Positions 50,982 to 60,224 of a stretch of DNA of 64,000 nt are shown here, piece after piece. A program made the translations under genes and the position numbers. The first letter of the stretch is position 1, and each line of letters starts with the position of its first letter. Origin of the DNA: Chitinophagales bacterium (GTDB lineage Bacteria; Bacteroidota; Bacteroidia; Chitinophagales; Chitinophagaceae); contig JACJXP010000002.1 in assembly GCA_020636575.1 (NCBI GenBank), positions 434,001 through 498,000 on the forward strand, read 5' to 3'. The notes under the pieces are model-generated. The model was not told the DNA's origin. It did not search any database and worked only from the letters and a program-made list of their open reading frames with translations.

Positions 50982-52316
50982 TCAGATTGACAGTTTATTT
51001 TTTAGCTCCAGGTATTTATTAATAGTATTCACAGTAAGATTCTCTGGAGTTGTGAGTATACAAGGTATACCATTTTTATAAAGCTCTTTTACCATTAACC
51101 TTTTTTCGTAAGCAAACTTTTCTGCAATAGTTCGTATATATATACCTTCCAATGTATCGGCCTGGTGATCTGTGATCTTTTTAAGACCTGTATTCTCAAA
51201 GAATACAACAAGTAGTAAATGATACTTAGCAATCCGTCGTAAAGCAGGCATTTCTCTTTGCAAACTTTCCGGCGACTCAAAGTTGGTGAATAATACCAGT
51301 AAACTTCGATTGGTGATACGATTGCGAACCACGGAATACAGTTTTTCAAAATCAGCTTCCAGGAAATCAGTTTGCTGATTATACAGTGTTTCCAATATGG
51401 TATTGGTCTGCGCAGGTTTTTTGTCAGCCAATAAGAAACTATCAATATTCTTCTCAAATGTGATCAACCCTGCTTTATCCTGTCTTACCAAAGCCACATT
51501 ACTAAGCACCAGGGATGCATTGATCGCATAATCCAGAAGGCTCATCCCATCAAAAGGCATTTTCATTACTCTTCCTTTATTGATCAAACAATAGATCTGC
51601 TGGCTTCTTTCATCGGTATAATTATTTACCATGAGTTCCGCCTTTCGACCTGTTGCTTTCCAATTGATGGTCCTGTAATCATCACCCCTCACATATTCCT
51701 TGATCTGTTCAAATTCCATACTATGACCTAATTTCCTTATCCGCTCTACGCCGGCTTCCTGTAGTTTATTGCTAACCGCTAATAACTGGTATCGCCGCAT
51801 TTGTATAAATGAAGGATATACTTTTACCGTTTGCTTTTGTTCAAAAATGAATCTTCTTATTACAATTCTAAGCGGCCCCTGAACATAAATATTGATATCA
51901 TGAAATACATATTCACCCCTGGTTACAGGTCTCAGTTTATACTCAAGAGTGTACGCCGACAGACCGGTTAATATTATTTTTCTTTTCCAGTTCCTTTCCT
52001 GGAATTGAGCAGGAAGCTCATCAATAACTGCAGCCCTTATATTAAAATTGTAGTTGTTTTGAATTTGCACAGACACATTATTCTCATCGCCAATGCTAAA
52101 CCGATCCGATAAATGCCTTTTGGCAAAAACTCCATCTTTCTTAATAAAAATGAGCAATGCATCTAAAAGAACAAGTAATCCAAGCAATATGAGTATTAAT
52201 ATACCTGCCCGAAATAACAGCGGGAAGAAATAGCTGGCTACAAATATTACTGAAGCAACTCCAGCAATATAATAGACGATCTTATTCAGGTAAAAAGTCC
52301 GTACCAGTTCTTTCAT
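50982..52316 (-). CDS. DUF58 protein (MoxR-associated)
   Basis: A 444-residue protein with two N-terminal membrane helices (about 10-50) and the DUF58 signature EFEQIKEYVRGDDYRTINWKATGR (about 205-228). The C-terminal part has a von Willebrand A-like fold (YCLINKGRVMKMPFDGMSLLDYAINA, DxS-like metal-site remnant). DUF58 proteins accompany MoxR ATPases and are thought to act in assembly or regulation of envelope complexes. It lies 18 bases downstream of the MoxR gene. Confidence 0.9.
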   Translation of the reverse strand: MKELVRTFYLNKIVYYIAGVASVIFVASYFFPLLFRAGILILILLGLLVLLDALLIFIKKDGVFAKRHLSDRFSIGDENNVSVQIQNNYNFNIRAAVIDELPAQFQERNWKRKIILTGLSAYTLEYKLRPVTRGEYVFHDINIYVQGPLRIVIRRFIFEQKQTVKVYPSFIQMRRYQLLAVSNKLQEAGVERIRKLGHSMEFEQIKEYVRGDDYRTINWKATGRKAELMVNNYTDERSQQIYCLINKGRVMKMPFDGMSLLDYAINASLVLSNVALVRQDKAGLITFEKNIDSFLLADKKPAQTNTILETLYNQQTDFLEADFEKLYSVVRNRITNRSLLVLFTNFESPESLQREMPALRRIAKYHLLLVVFFENTGLKKITDHQADTLEGIYIRTIAEKFAYEKRLMVKELYKNGIPCILTTPENLTVNTINKYLELKNKLSI

Positions 52317-52334
52317 ATCAATTAATTACCATTG

Positions 52335-53312
52335 TCAGCGGGGCACATCCATACTTTGAATGATCTGTTTTATCACCTCATCCTCTGTTATACCTTCCAT
52401 CTCTTTTTCAGGCGATAATATAATACGGTGACGAAGTATAGGTGTTGTAACAGAAATAATATCCTCCGGGGTAACAAAGTCTCTTCCCTGCATAGCAGCC
52501 ATTGCCTTTGATGCATTCATAATGGCTAATGATGCCCTTGGCGACGCTCCCAGGTAAATAGACTTATGATTCCGGGTATTATGAATCAGTCCGGCAATAA
52601 ATTGCAATAGCTTTTCTTCAATGATCAGCGTTTTTATCTGCATTCTTAAAGCAGTTATTTGTGCTGCCTCCAATGCAGGGTTTACCATATCCATAGGGGC
52701 AGTATTACCCATGTTATGAAAACGGGTCAGCATTTGAGCTTCCTCATTTTCATCTGGATAAGGAACTGTTATTTTAAAAAGAAACCTGTCCAGTTGTGCT
52801 TCCGGTAACCGATATGTACCCTCCTGCTCTACCGGGTTTTGAGTAGCCAAAACCATAAAAGGTGATGGCATAGCATAAGTTCTTCCATCTATAGTCGCTT
52901 GTCTTTCTTCCATCACTTCCAGTAAGGCAGACTGGGTTTTGGCCGGGGCCCTGTTGATCTCATCTACCAGCACAATATTGCTGAATACAGGCCCTTTCTT
53001 GAATTCAAAGCTTGCTTCCTTAGGATTAAATACCGGTGTACCCAGCACATCAGAAGGCATCATATCCGGGGTAAACTGTATCCTTGAAAAACCGGCATTT
53101 ACGCTTTTGGCTACCAGTTTTGCAGTAAGCGTTTTGGCCACACCGGGAACTCCTTCTATCAGCACATGCCCATCTGCCAGTAATCCTGCTATTATAAGCT
53201 TTACCATTTCATCCTGACCAATGATAATTTTACCTATCTCTGTACGAATTGCATTAACTGCCTGGTTTAGTGCAGATAGATCTGTACGTTGTTGAAAAAT
53301 CGGATCATCCAT
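52335..53312 (-). CDS. MoxR-family AAA+ ATPase
   Basis: A 325-residue AAA+ ATPase of the MoxR branch. Walker A is GVPGVAKT near residue 56, Walker B VLVDEINRAPAKTQSALLEVMEER near 118, sensor 1 ATQNPVE near 155. The lid helix ends with ASPRASLAIMNASKAMA. MoxR ATPases are chaperone-like and work with DUF58/VWA partners, here encoded on both sides (DUF58 18 bases downstream, DUF4350 2 bases upstream). Cytoplasmic. Confidence 0.95.
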   Translation of the reverse strand: MDDPIFQQRTDLSALNQAVNAIRTEIGKIIIGQDEMVKLIIAGLLADGHVLIEGVPGVAKTLTAKLVAKSVNAGFSRIQFTPDMMPSDVLGTPVFNPKEASFEFKKGPVFSNIVLVDEINRAPAKTQSALLEVMEERQATIDGRTYAMPSPFMVLATQNPVEQEGTYRLPEAQLDRFLFKITVPYPDENEEAQMLTRFHNMGNTAPMDMVNPALEAAQITALRMQIKTLIIEEKLLQFIAGLIHNTRNHKSIYLGASPRASLAIMNASKAMAAMQGRDFVTPEDIISVTTPILRHRIILSPEKEMEGITEDEVIKQIIQSMDVPR

Positions 53313-53314
53313 TT

Positions 53315-54535
53315 TTATGCTTTTTTATAAAATGATTCAAGTTGTTTATAGAAATCTTTTAACTGTGACTGGGAAATTGCTGTAGCCCCATCTAAATATG
53401 AGATAAAATCCGTTATGCCTTCTATCTCCGTTTCAGGGACACCTGATTTATAATGCAGGTTCTTTATAAACTCGGCATCAAGTTTCGTTGTTGGTAATTT
53501 ATATTTATTCCTGACATGTTCAGAAAAATAAGCCGCCATTTTTTTACAAAGGTTTTTATGATCTCCTTTTTCATAGTACAATCGGCCAATGGTCTTTACA
53601 AAGTCAAGTGAATCGTTTGCCGGTTTAGTCATGACCGGAATAATCCGTTGTTTGCGCCGCATTTCAAATAAAACAAAAAGAATCAGTGTTATGATCGCCG
53701 TGATCAAAGCTGCTCTGAAAGCGGGGTATTGCATCAGCACACTCATCCATCCTTTCTTTCGTTTATTATTCGCAGCCCTTTTGTTCAGGTAATATTCATC
53801 CCAGATCACTTTTCTGATACCCGGCCGTATCAATGACATAACATTGGAATAAAATTCTGCATTATCCTTATTAAGCAAGAAGTAATTACTGAAGGACAGT
53901 GGCTCAAGATGTAAAAAGACCTGCCCTTTGCCTGTCTGCAAACGAATAAAATTAACCCGTTCCGAAGCATCATTTCCAAGAATATCTGTTGTTGCACTAT
54001 CCGTTTCACTAAAAAAAGAACTGAACGTACGGCCAGGATAGGTAAAGACCCTCCGATGATCAAACGGTGGATTTTTTAGATAAAACCGGTAATTCTTTTT
54101 GAGATCGGTCGGAGCAATGTAATTAAGATCGCCTGAACTACTATTGCACCTGAACACTTCATCAGCATAAGATGACATATAAACAGTGCTGATAAAAACA
54201 TCATTCCCATTCTCAGCAAATTCGATCAGGTTATTCATCTCAAACCTATCCACATCAAACTTATCAGTAATGATCATCAACAACTGGTCTTTATCCTTGT
54301 CAGATGCATTTTCCCAGTAGCCCGGTTCATATTTGCTTGTAAAGACCTCCGCCCCCGGGAAAGTGCTTTTCAGTAAATTATATGCTACATATGTGCCGTA
54401 GGGTTTCTTATCGGCATGGCGCAATGTTATTCGTTCATCAAGCTTTTTCTTTGGGGTTGTAACGCCGGTTGCAAGTAGTATGATAAAGGCCGATACAACG
54501 AAAAAGATCAATATATATGGAGTATATCTTTTCAA
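53315..54535 (-). CDS. DUF4350-domain membrane protein
   Basis: A 406-residue protein with an N-terminal helix (residues 6-24), a DUF4350-type domain (about 35-240; TLRHADKKPYGTYVAYNLLKSTFPGAEV, then IITDKFDVD and FAENGNDVFIST, like a class I amidotransferase-fold fragment), a second helix (about 275-295) and a cytoplasmic C-terminal helical part. Members occur mostly in MoxR/DUF58/DUF4129 clusters. It overlaps the upstream DUF4129 gene by 4 bases and is 2 bases before the MoxR gene. No enzyme function can be assigned. Confidence 0.83.
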   Translation of the reverse strand: MKRYTPYILIFFVVSAFIILLATGVTTPKKKLDERITLRHADKKPYGTYVAYNLLKSTFPGAEVFTSKYEPGYWENASDKDKDQLLMIITDKFDVDRFEMNNLIEFAENGNDVFISTVYMSSYADEVFRCNSSSGDLNYIAPTDLKKNYRFYLKNPPFDHRRVFTYPGRTFSSFFSETDSATTDILGNDASERVNFIRLQTGKGQVFLHLEPLSFSNYFLLNKDNAEFYSNVMSLIRPGIRKVIWDEYYLNKRAANNKRKKGWMSVLMQYPAFRAALITAIITLILFVLFEMRRKQRIIPVMTKPANDSLDFVKTIGRLYYEKGDHKNLCKKMAAYFSEHVRNKYKLPTTKLDAEFIKNLHYKSGVPETEIEGITDFISYLDGATAISQSQLKDFYKQLESFYKKA

Positions 54536-55314
54536 TGTGTTCTTAATCTTCCTTCCAAGTGATCAAAATCTTTTTTTATTTCATGGTAAGCAAGTTCATT
54601 TATTTCAAACTGGCCATACCAGGTGTATTCATAACTCCTGGTTACATTAAAAAACTGCTCATAAAATGGCGAAGAATGTAACTGAAGTAAATAATCAAAA
54701 TTTGTTCTGTCCTGTTTATAATTGATTATGTTCTTTTTCGACATATCTCTTAACAATCGCAAAAACCCAAGTCTTACCGCCAGCCGGTAGTTTTCGGATT
54801 TTACCGCATCATCAATTTTTTTCTGATAATTAATACTGAAAATATCTTCTCCAATATCTTCCTCATTATTTGAACCAGAGGGGCCAATGTCTCTTTTCCG
54901 AAACACCTTAACCCTGCTTTCCATTAAAAACCATGCAACCGCTGCTGCAAACCCACCTATTATAACGATCCAAAGAAGTGTTTGAAACCAGCTACGCTGA
55001 CCAATTGGCACATAGGGAGCCGAAGAAGTCTCTTTCTTCTTACTTTTTTCCGGCACTATATCAGTATTTGCATACCAGAACTCATCTTTATCCTTTAGTT
55101 CAGCTATTTTCTTTTCGTCAATACTTCGCTCATGCAGTACCGGGGGATTCCCTTGTTCTTTATTCAGAAAATATACTCTTTCATTTACTGCTTCTTCATT
55201 ACTATAATCATTATCGCCATCATCTTGTGCTAATACTAAAAAGGGGATCAACAGACAGGCAAAACATAAGATATACCTGGCTGAAAAAAAATGATATTTC
55301 ACTTCCTGTTGCAT
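54532..55314 (-). CDS. DUF4129-type membrane protein
   Basis: A 260-residue protein with a signal peptide (hydrophobic about 12-29, LVLAQ), an acidic extracytoplasmic segment, one membrane helix (about 113-134) and a C-terminal DUF4129-like domain (YRLAVRLGFLRLLRDMSKKN ... RSYEYTWYGQFEINELAYHEIKKDFDHLE). The YEYTWYG motif with following Glu is the best-conserved part. Such proteins are standard parts of MoxR clusters, where they may be scaffold proteins. It begins 2 bases after the SpoIIM gene. Confidence 0.83.
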   Translation of the reverse strand: MQQEVKYHFFSARYILCFACLLIPFLVLAQDDGDNDYSNEEAVNERVYFLNKEQGNPPVLHERSIDEKKIAELKDKDEFWYANTDIVPEKSKKKETSSAPYVPIGQRSWFQTLLWIVIIGGFAAAVAWFLMESRVKVFRKRDIGPSGSNNEEDIGEDIFSINYQKKIDDAVKSENYRLAVRLGFLRLLRDMSKKNIINYKQDRTNFDYLLQLHSSPFYEQFFNVTRSYEYTWYGQFEINELAYHEIKKDFDHLEGRLRTH

Positions 55315-55316
55315 TG

Positions 55317-56279
55317 TTACCCTTCCTTTATTCTTAAAGTCATTTTTTTCTCAACCCTGATCGGGTAAATAATGAAATACCATATCACAAATACTACTGA
55401 CAAAGCAAATATTGCCGTTGTAAACCATGAAATATCATTATAAAGCCGTGTAACAAATCCTTCAAAAAAGGCAGCTAAGGCAAAAACAGGTATAAGTCCG
55501 GCAATGATCTTTACTCCATCTTTTGTGCCTTGTTTCAATGACTCAAGACGCTTGATCGTACCCGGGAATAAAAAACTTTTTGCCATAATAAGACCGGCAG
55601 CGCCAGAAAGGATTATCGCAGTAATCTCTAATGTACCATGTACAAATACTACCAACCAGAAATCAGCCCCAAGTCCACGGTCTGCAAAAAACTGGTCAAA
55701 AACACCTACCATAACAGACGTTTTAGCAAGATCATAGAGGCATGGTATCCCCAATACAATTCCGGAGGCAAACATTCGCAATGAAACTGCAATATTGTTT
55801 ACCATAATGCCCAGCCAGCTCAAAATAGAATTCCCATGTTCATATATTCCAAAGGGATTCCCATTATCAATATTCTCCTGGGTATGATTAACATACCAGT
55901 CACCCAGAATTCCTCTGGCTATGTCTTCGTCCTGCCGGGCAGTAAAAAATCCGATGATAAAAAAGATGCAGAAAAAAATAAAACTAAATAGTATAACTGA
56001 ATGATGTTTCCTGATAGTAAGCGGAAGTTCGTATTTCCAAAACCTTGTAAATCTCCCGGATTCATCTTTTCTGTTCCTATAAATATCAAGATAGATCCTG
56101 GAAGCCTGGGAGTTTATATAATTTGTGACCTTTCCTGAGGGATAAAATGTTTTAGCATAAGCAAGATCATCCACCAATTGAATGAATTCTTTCGCCATTT
56201 CATCAGGATCTGCTGGTGATGCCTGCTGACTTTCTTGCCAGCGATCCTTATTTTTTTTTATAAATAATGCTTCCCGCAA
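55317..56279 (-). CDS. SpoIIM-family (stage II sporulation M-like) membrane protein
   Basis: A 320-residue protein with about five membrane helices in the second half: LPLTIRKHHSVILFSFIFFCIFFIIGFF (about 85-112), NNIAVSLRMFASGIVLGIPCLYDL and FVHGTLEITAIILSGAAGLIMAKSF, the last with the conserved HGxxE motif of this family. In Bacillus SpoIIM helps the peptidoglycan machinery at engulfment. No sporulation is implied: in Bacteroidota this family is a regular first gene of MoxR clusters. It heads the leftward run and is divergent from the RDD gene with 108 bases between. Confidence 0.9.
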   Translation of the reverse strand: MREALFIKKNKDRWQESQQASPADPDEMAKEFIQLVDDLAYAKTFYPSGKVTNYINSQASRIYLDIYRNRKDESGRFTRFWKYELPLTIRKHHSVILFSFIFFCIFFIIGFFTARQDEDIARGILGDWYVNHTQENIDNGNPFGIYEHGNSILSWLGIMVNNIAVSLRMFASGIVLGIPCLYDLAKTSVMVGVFDQFFADRGLGADFWLVVFVHGTLEITAIILSGAAGLIMAKSFLFPGTIKRLESLKQGTKDGVKIIAGLIPVFALAAFFEGFVTRLYNDISWFTTAIFALSVVFVIWYFIIYPIRVEKKMTLRIKEG

Positions 56280-56387
56280 TACAATTATATTTTAATGTAA
56301 AATACCGCTTTTTACAGAAGTGAAAAGGGGCAACAATTAATTATCCCGGACAAAACACTTAATTTAACCTTTTGAATATGCAGACCT

Positions 56388-57203
56388 ATGGCCGTAGTAA
56401 AAGTCCCAACCAATTTTAATATAGACGTTGAATTCGAGATACCGGAATTTTACCGTCGTTTTCTTTCCTTACTGATCGACTTTTTGATCCTGTTTTTTTA
56501 TTATAAGATCATTGCTGCTATCCTGTCCTCTGTTTTTAATAATGCAGACCTGCTTGATATTGACAAACAATACGACATGCAATGGGTGGTTATTGTGTTG
56601 GTAATGGGTCCCATTTTGTGTTATCATTTACTGATGGAGGTTGCCACCAGCGGTCAAAGTGTCGGCAAAAAGATCACTTCATTGCGTGTTGTAGATGAGA
56701 ACGGCGGCAAGGCGAGCCTGAGTCAATATATGATCCGGTGGCTTTTAAGAGAAATATGGTTCATCATTATATTGTTGATCAGTTTTTCACATGAATATGC
56801 TGGTAATAAAGCTGAATCCACTTTTTTACTGATCGTTGTTATCGCCTACTTTTTTACTGACATTGCTCTTGTTGTTTCTTCAAAGAAAGGGCAAAGGCTG
56901 GGAGATCTGCTGGCAAAAACCATTGTGATCCGTATCAATAAAGATGAAAAAATAGAAGACACCGTATTTATGGAAGTGGCAGATGATTACAAACCCCAAT
57001 TCCCTCAAATTATGCAGCTAAGCGATAAAGACATTAATGCTATCAAAAGCATCCTGGAAACTGCCCGCAAAAAGGGTGACTTTGCCATGGCGGAAGCTGC
57101 AGCAGTTAAAATTAAAACACATCTTAAGATAGAAACAGATATGAGTCCTTTTGATTTCCTGGATGTGCTTTTAAAAGATTACAATTACTTATCTGTAAAA
57201 TAA
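56388..57203 (+). CDS. RDD-family membrane protein
   Basis: A 271-residue protein with three or four membrane helices. The first carries FYRRFLSLLIDFLILFFYY, the R...D part of the RDD signature, and the family's GQSVGKKITSLRVVDENG turn and later GQRLGDLLAKTIVI are plain. A C-terminal cytoplasmic tail (about 195-271) with KDINAIKSILETARKKGDFAMAEAAAVKIK is helical. RDD proteins may be ion exchangers or scaffold parts. Divergent from, and probably functionally tied to, the SpoIIM-MoxR run. Confidence 0.88.
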   Translation: MAVVKVPTNFNIDVEFEIPEFYRRFLSLLIDFLILFFYYKIIAAILSSVFNNADLLDIDKQYDMQWVVIVLVMGPILCYHLLMEVATSGQSVGKKITSLRVVDENGGKASLSQYMIRWLLREIWFIIILLISFSHEYAGNKAESTFLLIVVIAYFFTDIALVVSSKKGQRLGDLLAKTIVIRINKDEKIEDTVFMEVADDYKPQFPQIMQLSDKDINAIKSILETARKKGDFAMAEAAAVKIKTHLKIETDMSPFDFLDVLLKDYNYLSVK

Positions 57204-57229
57204 AAAGCCCCATTTTAGTAACAGGGCTT
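57197..57229 (-). terminator. Terminator of the small membrane protein gene (minus strand)
   Basis: On the minus strand AAGCCC (57229-57224) pairs with GGGCTT (57210-57205) across a 13-base loop, followed by TTTATTTT. It lies 25 bases after the stop codon of the gene at 57255-57710 and overlaps the last codons of the convergent RDD gene. Confidence 0.5.
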
Positions 57230-57254
57230 AAAGAAATATATTCTTGATCTTAAT

Positions 57255-57710
57255 TTATAAACTTCCCATTATTCCTAACAACATCAACAAAAGCGTCAGG
57301 ATCATAATAATGGCCCAAAATGCAAAATAATTCCTGGCACCTGCAAAGCCGGCATTCAGCATTACCTGGTCATTACCTTTTAATCCTCCTGTTATCTTAT
57401 TGCCTGCGTTTAGTGCAAAAATTGAACTTATAATAAACATAAGTCCAACTAATATATAAAACGCCATACCGATGTTTCCGAGTGATTCGGCACTAAACCC
57501 AGAACTACGATAGCGATAACTATTGTATCCACTGCTATTACTTATTGCTTGCTGAACCAGGATTCCCAGTAACACAAACAATCCCCCAAGTATCAGCCCC
57601 AGTATTCCCAGTACTTTGGCCCAACTGGCAGCACTGCGCAATGCATAGCTATTTTGCGGATCAAGATTCAACTGAAATAATGAACTGCTTTGATTTTGAT
57701 TTTCTTCCAT
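57255..57710 (-). CDS. Small membrane protein, DUF5362-like
   Basis: A 151-residue protein with three membrane helices (about 33-55, 78-97 and 130-149) and a hydrophilic N-terminus rich in Gln/Asn/Ser. LRSAASWAKVLGILGLILGGL and NAGNKITGGLKGNDQVMLNAGFAGARNYFAFWAII have the pattern of the DUF5362 family of Bacteroidota, which I assign with reserve. A Ser/Tyr/Asn-rich loop (NSSGYNSYRYRSSGF) lies between helices 1 and 2. Function unknown. It is 61 bases after proS in the same direction, with an inverted repeat between. Confidence 0.6.
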   Translation of the reverse strand: MEENQNQSSSLFQLNLDPQNSYALRSAASWAKVLGILGLILGGLFVLLGILVQQAISNSSGYNSYRYRSSGFSAESLGNIGMAFYILVGLMFIISSIFALNAGNKITGGLKGNDQVMLNAGFAGARNYFAFWAIIMILTLLLMLLGIMGSL

Positions 57711-57728
57711 TTTATCAGGTTTTGGTTG

Positions 57729-57752
57729 TTATAAAAGTAGCGTCTTTTATAA
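57729..57752. repeat. 9-bp inverted repeat between proS and the small membrane protein gene
   Basis: TTATAAAAG (57729-57737) and CTTTTATAA (57744-57752) form a perfect inverted repeat around TAGCGT. In the minus direction it lies after the proS stop codon and before the next start codon. There is no U-run, so it may be an operator or weak structural element. Confidence 0.3.
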
Positions 57753-57771
57753 AAATTCAATCTTTCTTTCG

Positions 57772-59250
57772 TCAATAAGCACGGGCAAAAAGCACCCTTT
57801 GAACAGAAGGTTTCCCGGTTAATATACATTTCCCTTCCTCCTGTGGATTATCAATAGGGATACAACGTATTGTAGCTTTTGTTTTCTCTTTTATCGCATC
57901 CTCTGTTTCTGAGGTCCCGTCCCAATGAGCAGCAATAAAGCCACCCTGGTTATCCAGTATCTGAACAAACTCATCCCAGGTATCAGCCTTCCTGGTATTA
58001 GCTTCTCTAAAATCCTTAGCCTTATCGAACATGGCTGCTTGTATCTCCCCTAACAATACAGCAATGTATTCGGCCACCCCATCGGCAGACACCATTCTTT
58101 TTTCTTTTGTATCGCGGCGGGCAACTTCTACTTCATTTTTCTCAAGATCCCTTGCCCCAATAGCCAACCTTACAGGCACTCCTTTCATTTCATATTCAGC
58201 AAACTTCCATCCTGGTCTTGCATTTTCGTTATCATCATATTTAACCCTTATACCAGCGGCTTTTAATTGTGATGTGATCTCATTGACCTTTTTTGTGATC
58301 ATGGTTTTTTGCTCGTCGCCTTTGTAAATAGGAACAATAACCACCTGTACCGGGGCAATTTTTGGCGGTAATATTAAACCCTGATCATCACTGTGAGCCA
58401 TTACCAATGCTCCTACAAGACGGGTGCTTACACCCCAGCTTGTGGCCCAAACATACTCCAGCTTATTCTCTTTATCGCTGAACTTAACATCGAATGCTTT
58501 GGCAAAATTCTGACCCAGGAAATGAGAAGTACCTGCCTGTAGCGCTTTTCCATCCTGCATCAATGCTTCGATACAATAAGTATCTACGGCACCGGCAAAT
58601 CTTTCATTCTCAGTTTTTACTCCTTTTATTACCGGTAATGCCATCCAGTTCTCCACAAAATCAGCATATACATCCAGCATCTGCTTTGTTTCTGCAACCG
58701 CTTCTTCTTGCGTAGCATGGGCCGTATGTCCTTCTTGCCATAAAAACTCAGCTGTTCTAAGAAACAAACGGGTACGCATTTCCCAACGTACCACATTGGC
58801 CCATTGATTTACCAGTATCGGGAGGTCACGATAAGATTGTATCCAGTTTTTATAAGTATTCCAGATGATGGCTTCACTTGTTGGCCTGATCACTAATTCC
58901 TCTTCCAATTTTGCTTCGGGGTCAACAATGAGCTTTCCTTTTTGTGCAGGGTCAGCCTTTAAACGATAATGAGTAACAACTGCACATTCTTTTGCAAAAC
59001 CTTCTGCATTTTTTTCCTCTGCTTCAAAAAGGCTTTTGGGTACAAATAATGGAAAATAAGCGTTTACATGACCCGTTTCTTTAAACATCCGGTCCAGTGC
59101 ATCCCGCATATTTTCCCAGAGTGCAAAGCCATAAGGTTTAATAACCATACAGCCCCTGACAGCAGAATAATCCGCCAGCTCTCCTTTTATTACCAGGTCA
59201 TTGTACCACTGCGCATAATCAGTCTCCCTGGAAGTGATCTCTTTGCTCAT
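57772..59250 (-). CDS. proS: Prolyl-tRNA synthetase, archaeal/eukaryotic-like (type 3)
   Basis: A 492-residue class II synthetase. It begins ITSRETDYAQWYNDLVIKG, the mark of the short ProRS-3 type without the editing insertion of bacterial ProRS. Class II motif 2 is VRWEMRTRLFLRTAEFLWQEGHTA (about 148-171), the anticodon-binding HGTP domain includes VVIVPIYKGDE, and the C-terminal zinc-type domain ends with RVLFARAY, the terminal Tyr as in the archaeal type. It charges tRNA-Pro. This form is standard in Bacteroidota. Confidence 0.97.
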   Translation of the reverse strand: MSKEITSRETDYAQWYNDLVIKGELADYSAVRGCMVIKPYGFALWENMRDALDRMFKETGHVNAYFPLFVPKSLFEAEEKNAEGFAKECAVVTHYRLKADPAQKGKLIVDPEAKLEEELVIRPTSEAIIWNTYKNWIQSYRDLPILVNQWANVVRWEMRTRLFLRTAEFLWQEGHTAHATQEEAVAETKQMLDVYADFVENWMALPVIKGVKTENERFAGAVDTYCIEALMQDGKALQAGTSHFLGQNFAKAFDVKFSDKENKLEYVWATSWGVSTRLVGALVMAHSDDQGLILPPKIAPVQVVIVPIYKGDEQKTMITKKVNEITSQLKAAGIRVKYDDNENARPGWKFAEYEMKGVPVRLAIGARDLEKNEVEVARRDTKEKRMVSADGVAEYIAVLLGEIQAAMFDKAKDFREANTRKADTWDEFVQILDNQGGFIAAHWDGTSETEDAIKEKTKATIRCIPIDNPQEEGKCILTGKPSVQRVLFARAY

Positions 59251-59429
59251 ATTATTGGTTTAATCCCGTTTTTATCTTTACAGTTAATTTAACAGCCCGA
59301 AACACAATAATTGCATAAATGGTTAAATATTTGTGGTAGAATATGCAAACGATTGTGTAACCAAAATCCGGTTTTCCGGGGGAGCACAAAAGTAGTAACT
59401 TCATAGATAACCCGATTAAACCATTTGCC

Positions 59430-60137
59430 ATGAAATCAGCTTTACTATTATTATCAATTTTTGCAATTGTGGCAACCAGTTGTACAAGTGCTTACAAAAC
59501 TGGCCAAACCCCTGATGATGTATATTATTCACCCCTGCCGCCCGGCGATGATTATGTAAGAGTTGAAAAAGATGACAGGGGAAAATACAGGTATAGCGAC
59601 GATTATTATGACGATCGTTACCTCAGAATGAAAGTTCGTAACCGTTATCTCTGGAATGACCTGAACGATTGGTATTACTATGAACGCTACGGATCTGTAT
59701 ACAATTATTACTACGGGTCATATTACAATCCTTATAATAACTGGCACTACTATTATAATCCTTATGGATTCCCAGGCAACTATGCCTATGGTAATCCGAA
59801 GAATTATGTTTACAAACCCCAGATAAAACCAAGGGCATTTAGCCTCGCTGGTTATACGAATACAAACACTAATAATCGTAATGCCGGAATAATACTGAAT
59901 AGTAAAACACCCTCCCGGATAAATCTGAATTCTGTTTACAACAATAATAACAGGAACAGCAGGGACAAAGGGTTAAACAATACGATAAGAAGTATTTTTA
60001 ATTCCGGGAATAACAATTCCTCTGGAAATAGCAGGACTTATAATCCTTCGAGTTCCTCCAGCAATTCCAGGTCGTCCGGTAATAGCTCATCCTCTTCAGG
60101 GGGAGGTGTAAGCAGGCCTACACGAAAAAACAATTAA
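59430..60137 (+). CDS. Tyr/Asn/Ser-rich low-complexity lipoprotein
   Basis: A 235-residue lipoprotein (lipobox ATSC, Cys18) of biased composition. After an acidic segment (DDVYYSPLPPGDDYVRVEKD) comes a Tyr/Asn/Asp/Trp-rich block (about 55-130, with YYDDRYL, DWYYYERY, NYYYGSYYNPY, HYYYNPYG) and then a Thr/Asn then Ser/Gly/Asn-rich tail (from about 140 to the end). There are no cysteines after the lipid anchor and no catalytic motif. Such tracts suggest a flexible, surface-exposed or matrix-associated protein. It lies 87 bases before the FadL-like gene and may be cotranscribed. I know no family for it. Confidence 0.7.
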   Translation: MKSALLLLSIFAIVATSCTSAYKTGQTPDDVYYSPLPPGDDYVRVEKDDRGKYRYSDDYYDDRYLRMKVRNRYLWNDLNDWYYYERYGSVYNYYYGSYYNPYNNWHYYYNPYGFPGNYAYGNPKNYVYKPQIKPRAFSLAGYTNTNTNNRNAGIILNSKTPSRINLNSVYNNNNRNSRDKGLNNTIRSIFNSGNNNSSGNSRTYNPSSSSSNSRSSGNSSSSSGGGVSRPTRKNN

Positions 60138-60224
60138 AAGCTAACCAACTTATGCTATTAATCTTTGAAACAATTTAACACACTTGTTTCCATCACCCTA
60201 TTACCCGAACATTAAGTAACCAAT

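Noticed and set aside
55317..56279. The SpoIIM-like gene as a sign of spore formation
   Set aside because: The family is widespread in non-sporulating Bacteroidota as part of MoxR clusters, and no other sporulation gene is present.
59368..59379. CCGG-TTTT-CCGG hairpin upstream of the Tyr-rich lipoprotein gene
   Set aside because: A 4-bp stem is too short to call a terminator or operator.
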